This document shows, piece by piece, positions 35,630 through 40,787 of a stretch of DNA of 40,787 nucleotides. Source of the DNA: Rhodospirillales bacterium (GTDB taxonomy: Bacteria > Pseudomonadota > Alphaproteobacteria > Rhodospirillales > Magnetospirillaceae); the NCBI GenBank assembly GCA_015654615.1, contig JAATGN010000298.1:1-40787 (forward strand). Direction: 5' to 3'. Position 1 is the first letter of the stretch; each line of letters begins with the position of its first letter. A program made the translations under genes and the position numbers. The notes under the pieces were generated by a model that saw only the letters and a program-made list of their open reading frames with translations, ran no database searches and was not told where the DNA came from.

Positions 35630-35645
35630 TTGATCAAATGCTAAA
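35630..35645. promoter_or_regulatory. Candidate DmpR/XylR-type activator site for the envelope block
   Basis: TTGATCAAATGCTAAA matches the TTGATCAATTGATCAA reference site at 13 of 16 positions, with a perfect left half. It is about 200 bases upstream of the expected transcription start, slightly farther than usual. Confidence 0.5.
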
Positions 35646-35763
35646 GTTCCACCTTCGGCCCGGCTCCGCTTTTCGACGTTTGCCGGGAGGGGCGTCCAGG
35701 GCAATCGCTCGAACGAATATAGAACATGGGTTAAAGACGCAGCCAAATAGTGGTATTGGAGAG

Positions 35764-36179
35764 ATGTCTCACCACGAAGGCGCGAAGGCACGAAGAAATT
35801 GGAAGGCGATAAAGAATTCGACCCGATCAGCCGGCAGGTGATCGGGCTGGCAATTGAGGTGCATAAGACCTTGGGTGCTCGAATCGGCGTATGAGCAATG
35901 TCTTTGCCACGAGCTTGCACGACACGATCTCGCGTTTCGTCGCCAGGTGCCGGTTCCGGTAAATTATAAAGGACTTCAACTTGACTGCAGCTACCGGCTC
36001 GACATCGTCGTTGACGAATGCATTGATTATCGAGATGAAGGCTATCGATAAGTTATTGCCTGTGCATAGCGCACAGTTGCTAACGTATTTAAAATTGACC
36101 GGCATTGGCGTCGGCCTTCTATATCAATTTCCATACGGTTGTCCTTCGTGATGGGCTGCGTCGGATAGTATTATCATAA
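35764..36179 (+). pseudogene. Decayed GxxExxY family gene (PD-(D/E)XK-like)
   Basis: Pieces of one GxxExxY protein follow each other in different frames: 'ISRQVIGLAIEVHKTLG', then '[32 protein letters not shown]...[12 protein letters not shown]', then '[35 protein letters not shown]', and finally '[12 protein letters not shown]' before TAA. At least four frame changes separate them (near 35815, 35876, 36020 and 36135), so no product is made. The D...EMK pair matches the nuclease-like core of the family. The leader 'SHHEGAKARR' is simply the translated left repeat arm. GC content is lower than in neighbouring genes. Confidence 0.85.
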
Positions 36180-36214
36180 CTTCTTATTTCTTCGTGCCTT
36201 CGCGCCTTCGTGGT
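35771..36214. repeat. 29-bp perfect inverted repeat around the GxxExxY remnant
   Basis: ACCACGAAGGCGCGAAGGCA... (35771-35799) and its exact complement (36186-36214). The same core (ACCACGAAGGCGCGAAGG) forms the outer arms of the nested palindrome at 14149-14322, which has no gene inside. Confidence 0.85.
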
Positions 36215-36409
36215 TCATGTCATCGCTCTCCCGATATCGCCGGAGCGGACGCCTCATGGAAATCGCCAGCTCCGCTCCAATTGAAATCATTCGAGCGATT
36301 GCCCTGGAGGGGCGTCTCTGCGGGTTGACCGCGGCGCGGCGATGACTCACCATTGGAACAGGTCCGAAGCGGGCCGGGACGACCGACATCGGATGGAAAG
36401 GAAAGCGTG

Positions 36410-36763
36410 ATGACGGTGCAGGAGGTGTTGACTGTGCTGAGGTCAGCGACCGCGCCAAGCCGGGACGTCGACTTTCATATCGCCGAGGTGGTCTCGGCCG
36501 GGCATTGGACCGGACGCGCCTATTGGAGGCCCGACGACGACGCCCCCAGCCAATTCCGGCATGCCGATACCTATACGGCATCCCTCGACGCTGCCTTGGC
36601 CCTGGCCGAACATATGCTTCCGAAGGCTCGCGTCGCCTTGCAGTGGCATCCCGAGCACAAAATCGCCGAAGCGACCGTCGGAGACGGCGCGACGGTGGAG
36701 GCGGCGACCCCCGCCCTTGCCGTCGTCACGGCGCTGTTCGAGGCTTTGGCCGTTCGAACCTGA
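36410..36763 (+). CDS. Small protein of unknown function
   Basis: A 117-residue soluble protein I do not recognise. It looks acidic to neutral, with an N-terminal helix 'MTVQEVLTVLRSA', an aromatic strand part 'GHWTGRAYWRPDD', and a C-terminal alanine-rich helix. The ATG at 36410 has AGGA seven bases upstream, better than the upstream ATG of the ORF. It stands alone in the space between the inserted element and the end of the gntR gene, which it faces end to end with a 10-base gap. Confidence 0.6.
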   Translation: MTVQEVLTVLRSATAPSRDVDFHIAEVVSAGHWTGRAYWRPDDDAPSQFRHADTYTASLDAALALAEHMLPKARVALQWHPEHKIAEATVGDGATVEAATPALAVVTALFEALAVRT

Positions 36764-36773
36764 GTCCGATCGA

Positions 36774-37493
36774 TCAGGCTACGGCGTTCTCGGTGAGGCG
36801 GATGATTTCGGACAAGGTCCGATCGATGTGCTCTTCCGTCAGGGCGCAGGCCAAGTCGGCGTTGCGCGCCAGCACAGCCTCCATGATGCCCTTGTGTTCG
36901 GCGTGCACATTGCGCCCGGTGTCCCGGGCAACCAGGCAGAAGCGCCGATAGCGTTCCGACTGCTGATAGAGGATGCCCCGAAAATGGTGCAGCCACTTCG
37001 ACGCGCAGCCGGCAATCAGCGCCTCATGGAAGGCGCGATTGCGCTCTTCCCAACTTTCGGCCACTTCATCGGCTTCGCGTTCAAGCCGTTCTTCGACCAG
37101 GCTCAGGCGGTGGAAGGCGGCAACCACGCCGGCCTCCCAATTGTCGTCGCCGTTTTCGATGGATTCCCTGAGAGCCAGCGTTTCCATCATCTTTCTGAGA
37201 CGCGTGATGTCGCGAAAATCGTCCATCGAAACCGGCGAGACCTTGAAGCCGCGCTGGCCTTCCGCGGTGACGAGGGCATCGGACAGCAAGAGCGTCAGGG
37301 CTTCCCGCAGCGTGCTGGAGCCGACCTGATAACGGGCGCGCAGCTGCTCGATCCGCAGCTTGCTGCCGGGCTGCAAAATTCCCCGGACGATGTCTCTTCG
37401 GAGATTCTGATAGGCATATTCGATGAGCGTCTTGGCGTTCTGCCGGATGTGCTCGTCGTCTTCCGCGGACGCAAGGGGAGCCGTACCGTCCAT
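36774..37493 (-). CDS. GntR-family (FadR/FCD type) transcriptional regulator
   Basis: A 239-residue repressor-like protein: GntR winged helix ('NLRRDIVRGILQPGSKLRIEQLRARYQVGSSTLREALTLLLSDALV', about 30-75) and an all-helical FCD effector domain with the metal-site pattern in 'ESWEERNRAFHEALIAGC' and 'RNVHAEHKGIMEAVL'. ATG 37493 has GAGGCG seven bases upstream; the 22 extra residues of the ORF are unlikely. It is divergent from the MopR-like activator. GntR-type repressors (AphS, PhcS) control phenol genes in Comamonas, which fits the context. Its own promoter overlaps AATATCGATATT-type sites, suggesting autoregulation. Confidence 0.9.
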   Translation of the reverse strand: MDGTAPLASAEDDEHIRQNAKTLIEYAYQNLRRDIVRGILQPGSKLRIEQLRARYQVGSSTLREALTLLLSDALVTAEGQRGFKVSPVSMDDFRDITRLRKMMETLALRESIENGDDNWEAGVVAAFHRLSLVEERLEREADEVAESWEERNRAFHEALIAGCASKWLHHFRGILYQQSERYRRFCLVARDTGRNVHAEHKGIMEAVLARNADLACALTEEHIDRTLSEIIRLTENAVA

Positions 37494-37567
37494 CGTTCGC
37501 CTCTGCATTTTTGTCGCTGCCGAAGCCCCCACTCTAGCGCAGGGAGCCTCATCTGCCAAGATAAACG

Positions 37568-37596
37568 ATTATATTGATATTATCGCTCCAATACAA
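37568..37596 (-). promoter_or_regulatory. Candidate sigma70 promoter of gntR
   Basis: Minus strand TTGTAT (37596-37591), 17-base spacer, TATAAT (37573-37568, perfect -10). The two palindrome-type sites at 37571 and 37598 overlap or abut it. Confidence 0.55.
37571..37583. promoter_or_regulatory. Second AT-rich palindrome-like site (ATATTGATATTAT)
   Basis: Differs by one base from ATATCGATATTAT at 22026-22038 near xylE copy 2. It overlaps the -10 box of the gntR promoter, 27 bases from the perfect site at 37598. Confidence 0.4.
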
Positions 37597-37597
37597 A

Positions 37598-37609
37598 AAT
37601 ATCGATATT
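37598..37609. promoter_or_regulatory. AATATCGATATT palindrome, candidate GntR operator
   Basis: Identical to the 12-mer at 22025-22036. It lies one base outside the gntR -35 box and five bases before the -35 box of the activator gene, so it could serve both divergent promoters. Confidence 0.55.
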
Positions 37610-37614
37610 CCTGA

Positions 37615-37643
37615 TTGACATCCTTTTGCAAGTTGCGCAGATT
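37615..37643 (+). promoter_or_regulatory. Candidate sigma70 promoter of the MopR-like activator gene
   Basis: TTGACA (37615-37620), 17-base spacer, CAGATT (37638-37643; three of six matches to TATAAT). The remaining gap to the gene start holds no other clear signal. Confidence 0.4.
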
Positions 37644-37804
37644 TGCAATTCCCCTCGGGGTTGAGAAAGCATCATCCGAAGGCTTCGAACCGAGCCCCCG
37701 GATATCCTTTTCGCAGATGGCGGCCGCCGCCGTTTGAGGCGCCGCCCCTTGGGAAAACCAGCGAGGCCGATGCCATCGATTTCAATGTCCCGTGTCAGGA
37801 AGAA

Positions 37805-39592
37805 ATGATGCACATATCACCAGCCGCATCGAGCAAAACCTGTCTGCCCCCCCCTGAGGTGGATCGCCGCAAGGCGGGCGCCTCGGCGGCAGGGACAAAG
37901 GACGATTTGAGCGTATTGCCGGACTGGGACGATCTGCGCGCCAAACTGCGCTTCTCGGTGCGCGACGGACGAATCTGGCTGGACGATCAGCGCATGCTGC
38001 TCATCCATCTGTCGTCCTTTGCCGCTTTGCGGCGCGAACTGATCGACATGTTCGGGGTCGAATGCACCCGCGGCCTGTTGACCCGCATGGGCTATGCTTC
38101 GGGCACCCGCGACGCCGAGATCGCCCGCAAGGTCCGTCCGGGAGCCAGCTATTTCGATATCCTGGCCGCCGGCCCGCAGTTGCACGCTCTCGAGGGGATC
38201 GTGGCCGTCGATCCCGGAAAGGTCGAAGTCGACGTGGCCAAGGGGATTTTCTACGGCGAATTCATCTGGCGCGATTCATCCGAGGTCGACAGCCATCTCG
38301 CCCATTCGGGGGGCAGCGTCGAACCCGTCTGCTGGATGCAGATCGGTTACGCCATGGGCTATACCAGCGCCTTCATGGGCAAGCAGATTTTCTTTCGCGA
38401 GGTCCAATGCCGCGCCATGGGCCATCCGGTCTGCAGGATCGTCGGCAAGCCGGTCGAGGAATGGCACGATGCCGAGGAGGATCTGCGCTATCTGCAGCCG
38501 GAAGGCATGGTCTCCTTCGCAAATCCAGCCAAAAAACAGGCGGTCAGCCTTCCCGAGCCGCGCGATCACATGATCATCGACCAGTTGGTCGGCACCTCGT
38601 CGGGCTTTTCCTCCACCTGTCACATGATTCAGAAAGTGGCCAAGACCAGCGCCACCGTCCTCTTTCTGGGCGAAACCGGCGTCGGCAAGGAAATGTTCGC
38701 CCGCGCCCTGCATCGCCTTTCGAACCGGGCCGAACAGCCCTTCGTCGCCATCAATTGCGCGGCTATTCCGGAAAATCTGGTGGAATCCGAACTGTTTGGC
38801 GTCGAGAAGGGCGCCTTCACGGGCGCCCTGCAGTCTCGCCCCGGCCGGTTCGAACGGGCGGAGGGCGGCACGCTCTTCCTCGACGAGGTCGGTACCCTCA
38901 ACCTGATCGCCCAGAGCAAGCTGCTGCGCGTTCTGCAGGAGCGCGAAGTCGAGCGCGTCGGCGACATCCGCAGCCGCAAGATCGATGTCCGCGTCGTCGC
39001 GGCGACCAACGTCAATCTGCAGGAGGCGGTCCGGGACGGCCGTTTCCGCGAAGACCTCTATTTTCGCCTGAACGTCTTTCCGGTGCGCATTCCCCCGCTC
39101 CGCGAGCGGCGCGACGACGTTCCGATGCTGATGGAGCATTTCCTCAAGCGTTTCACCGCATTGCACGGCCGCCGCATCGCCGGTTTTTCCGAACAGGCCG
39201 TCGGAGCCATGTTCGACCATAATTTCCCGGGAAATATCCGCGAGATGGAGAATATGATCGAGCGCGCCGTCATCCTCGCCGCCGACGACTCGGTCCTCGA
39301 TATCGGCCATCTGTTCCCCGGCGACGGCACCTTCGGCGCCGGCATGATGGGCATCGATCGCCAGGGACGATGTCATGCCGAGCCCCCTCGCCCGCCGCCC
39401 GGTCAGGATACCGGCCTGGCCCACCTCATCGACCGCGCCCTCGAAGACAACACCCCTCTCGAGGAGGTCGAAACCATGCTCATCCGCGCCGCCGTCCAGC
39501 GCGCCGGCGGGAACCTCTCCCTCGCCGCGCGAAGCCTCGGCATGACCAGACCCCAGATCGCCTATCGCTTCAGCAAACTCGACGAGGAATAG
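37805..39592 (+). CDS. dmpR: Phenol-responsive sigma54 activator (DmpR/MopR/XylR family)
   Basis: A 595-residue activator: XylR_N/V4R sensor (about 35-235), a linker, AAA+ domain with 'GETGVGKE' and '[12 protein letters not shown]', and a C-terminal helix-turn-helix ('[19 protein letters not shown]'). Counting from the V4R cysteine, the zinc ligands of MopR (Cys155, Glu178, Cys181, Cys189) are all matched here (Cys176, Glu199, Cys202, Cys210), and so are phenol contacts His106 and Trp134 (His127, Trp155). This supports a simple phenol effector. The start (one of two adjacent ATGs, 37805) follows AGGAAGA; 54 upstream residues of the ORF are unlikely. Its targets are probably the sigma54 promoters at 28194 and 35451. 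Confidence 0.94.
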   Translation: MMHISPAASSKTCLPPPEVDRRKAGASAAGTKDDLSVLPDWDDLRAKLRFSVRDGRIWLDDQRMLLIHLSSFAALRRELIDMFGVECTRGLLTRMGYASGTRDAEIARKVRPGASYFDILAAGPQLHALEGIVAVDPGKVEVDVAKGIFYGEFIWRDSSEVDSHLAHSGGSVEPVCWMQIGYAMGYTSAFMGKQIFFREVQCRAMGHPVCRIVGKPVEEWHDAEEDLRYLQPEGMVSFANPAKKQAVSLPEPRDHMIIDQLVGTSSGFSSTCHMIQKVAKTSATVLFLGETGVGKEMFARALHRLSNRAEQPFVAINCAAIPENLVESELFGVEKGAFTGALQSRPGRFERAEGGTLFLDEVGTLNLIAQSKLLRVLQEREVERVGDIRSRKIDVRVVAATNVNLQEAVRDGRFREDLYFRLNVFPVRIPPLRERRDDVPMLMEHFLKRFTALHGRRIAGFSEQAVGAMFDHNFPGNIREMENMIERAVILAADDSVLDIGHLFPGDGTFGAGMMGIDRQGRCHAEPPRPPPGQDTGLAHLIDRALEDNTPLEEVETMLIRAAVQRAGGNLSLAARSLGMTRPQIAYRFSKLDEE

Positions 39593-39648
39593 GGCGGATC
39601 GCCGGGAACCGTCCCCGCACGGTCGCGGCGCCGGCCATGGACGAACGA

Positions 39649-40284
39649 TCAGGCGACCTTCAGGCCGAGACTGCTCAGCAGAACGGCGGCCTGCTGCTTG
39701 GAGATGATGGCCCCTTTGAACTTGGACGCATCCAGAAGCCGCAGCGCCCCCAGGTCGGCGCCTCGCAGGTCGGCGCCTTCGAAGCGGGCGCTCGTTACGT
39801 TCGCCTCCCGCAGGTTGCAATCCGTCAGCACGGCGTCCCTGAAATCGACTTCGGTAAGATCCGCCCCCTGGAAGTCGATGCCGTCCAACTCGGCGCGACG
39901 GAACGACAGCCCGTGAAGCTGTGCGCTGACGAGAAGACATCTCTCGAAGGCCAGCCCGAGCGTATGGGCATCGACGATCTGAACTCCGGTCAGCTTGCAG
40001 TCCTGAAATGTCGCCGCAGACAGAACCGTCCGACGCCAGTGCGTGTTGTTGAAATCGCAGGACATGAACTGGGCTTCGGTGAGGTCGCACGATGAAAAAT
40101 CGGCCCGGGCGCCGCGACAATGGAAGAATGCGCAGCCGTGAAGATCGAGCCCCTTCAGGGAAACCTCGGTCAAATTCCACCCGACGAATTGAACGGGCTC
40201 GGCATGGCGCCGCAGCGTCGCTTCGATCTCATGGCGGGTCGGGATTCCATCCGGTGCGGGCGCTTCGATCAATGTGCTTTCCAT
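39649..40284 (-). CDS. Pentapeptide-repeat protein
   Basis: A 211-residue protein made mainly of A(D/N)LXX pentapeptide repeats (e.g. 'CDLTEAQFMSCDF', 'AELDGIDFQGADLTEVDF', 'ANVTSARFEGADLRGADL'), expected to form a right-handed beta-helix. The first 40 residues and the last 20 are not repeats. The ATG at 40284 gives a start 11 bases after GGGAGGG; an upstream start is possible. Known members range from DNA-gyrase protection to unknown roles; nothing here narrows it. No close partner gene; it lies between dmpR and nifQ. Confidence 0.85.
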   Translation of the reverse strand: MESTLIEAPAPDGIPTRHEIEATLRRHAEPVQFVGWNLTEVSLKGLDLHGCAFFHCRGARADFSSCDLTEAQFMSCDFNNTHWRRTVLSAATFQDCKLTGVQIVDAHTLGLAFERCLLVSAQLHGLSFRRAELDGIDFQGADLTEVDFRDAVLTDCNLREANVTSARFEGADLRGADLGALRLLDASKFKGAIISKQQAAVLLSSLGLKVA

Positions 40285-40624
40285 CGGAATTCGATCCCTC
40301 CCGCCGATACGCGGACATCCAACCGGACCGGACATGGATATTCCCAACACCAGCCGAGATCAAGCCGGCGCGACGCCATGCCAGGGCTCCGAACTCAGAT
40401 AAAAAACGTTAAACTCATTCGTCATTCCCGCGAAAGCGCTATTGAATTGACACATCTTCGCTCTTTTGCCCCTCGCCCGCTTGCGGGAGAGGGGATTAAG
40501 GTATTGATACATTGAGAGTATTCGAGATGTGTGCCTGCCCTAGAGCAGTTTGCGCGGGGATGACGGACTCAAATTAACGATTTCAAATTCTGAGTTCGGA
40601 GCCCTGGACACCGGGCTGGATCGG
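40285..40624. other. 340-bp gap with an inverted-repeat element
   Basis: No gene seen. It is mostly the repeat element at 40381-40607, which contains inside it CCCCTCGCCCGCTTGCGGGAGAGGGG-like palindromic sequence (from 40471). Confidence 0.6.
40381..40607. repeat. Inverted-repeat element with 19-bp perfect ends
   Basis: CCAGGGCTCCGAACTCAGA (40381-40399) and its exact complement (40589-40607). Homology of the arms continues imperfectly inward for about 60 bases, to CGTCATTCCCGCG on one side and CGCGGGGATGACG on the other. No coding capacity; size 227 bp, MITE-like. Confidence 0.7.
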
Positions 40625-40787
40625 CTACCCGGCCTTGCGCAGCAAAGGGCTCTCCGTCTCGAAACAGGTCCCGAGATCGGGGCACTGCTGGCAATTCGGC
40701 GACTTGCAGAGACGCAGCCCCTCCTGCTCGCACATCATCCGATAGAAGAATTTCTTCCAGCGCATGTTCTTGTCGTTCAAGGCGAAA
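40625..40787 (-). CDS. nifQ: NifQ, C-terminal part (runs off the window)
   Basis: Not in the ORF track because it is cut by the window end. The last 53 codons read 'NMRWKKFFYRMMCEQEGLRLCKSPNCQQCPDLGTCF...' and end in TAG at 40625. The cysteines follow C-X4-C-X2-C-X5-C, the NifQ signature. NifQ carries a Mo-Fe-S cluster that donates molybdenum to FeMo-cofactor synthesis. It shows that nif genes continue to the right. Confidence 0.92.
   Translation of the reverse strand, partial: FALNDKNMRWKKFFYRMMCEQEGLRLCKSPNCQQCPDLGTCFETESPLLRKAG

Larger units (their letters stand above)
35697..36306. mobile_element. 610-bp IR-bounded insertion with 10-bp target duplication
   Basis: The ends are CAGGGCAATCGCTCGAA (35697-35713) and its exact complement (36290-36306). 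They are flanked on both sides by the direct repeat GAGGGGCGTC (35687-35696; 36307-36316), the signature of a transposition event. No transposase fits inside. Ends beginning CAGGG with 8-10-bp duplications recall the ISAs1 family, from memory. Within it, a second inverted pair of 29 bases (35771-35799/36186-36214) brackets a decayed GxxExxY gene. The whole is therefore a small non-autonomous element or a heavily deleted IS that picked up a GxxExxY cassette. Confidence 0.75.

Noticed and set aside
35638-35841. 67-residue ORF with 'SHHEGAKARRNWK'
   Set aside because: It is the translated repeat arm running into the decayed GxxExxY gene, not an independent gene.

Overview
The window is high-GC DNA with alphaproteobacterial features, most likely from a nitrogen-fixing member of the Rhodospirillales. 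The evidence is a nifA with the oxygen-sensing cysteine linker, draT, an iscA-nifU-nifS-nifV-nifW operon and the 3' end of a nifQ at the right edge. Set among these is a complete-looking phenol hydroxylase plus catechol meta-cleavage operon. I cannot name the species.

Layout. 1-6.3 kb: the end of an AEC transporter, a Cache-HAMP chemoreceptor, a divergent SBF-like symporter/LysR pair, and a methyltransferase-SDR pair. 6.3-14.1 kb: nif block with nifA (+), convergent draT (-), and iscA-nifU-nifS-nifV-nifW (-) behind a textbook sigma54 promoter with two NifA activator sites. 14.1-15.3 kb: a nested palindrome and an alpha/beta hydrolase. 15.3-28.2 kb (-): genes in dmp/xyl order, dmpKLMNOP, a xylT-type ferredoxin, two tandem catechol 2,3-dioxygenase genes, a GlcG/HbpS-like gene, then dmpC-E-F-G-H-I. 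No dmpD hydrolase is present. The dmpI (4-oxalocrotonate tautomerase) gene encodes 59 residues and is missing from the ORF track. dmpN carries an in-frame TAA where the family normally has Glu. 28.7-35.4 kb (-): a four-gene envelope block (YCF48-like lipoprotein, MMPL/RND permease, DUF1302 barrel, DUF1329 periplasmic protein) with its own sigma54-type promoter. 35.7-36.3 kb: a 610-bp insertion with 17-bp terminal inverted repeats and a 10-bp target duplication, carrying a decayed GxxExxY gene. 36.4-39.6 kb: a small unknown gene, a GntR repressor, and a divergent DmpR/MopR-type activator that keeps the phenol-contact His and Trp and the zinc ligands. 39.6-40.8 kb: a pentapeptide-repeat protein, an inverted-repeat element and the nifQ end.

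How it works together (inference). Phenol binds the MopR-like activator, which drives sigma54 promoters upstream of dmpK and probably of the envelope block. Phenol is hydroxylated to catechol, cleaved by XylE, and taken through the 4-oxalocrotonate branch to pyruvate and acetyl-CoA. A GntR protein probably binds a shared AATATCGATATT palindrome found upstream of the second xylE, at its own promoter and at the activator promoter. Intergenic gaps are rich in palindromic repeats of at least four types, several of them near-perfect inverted pairs.
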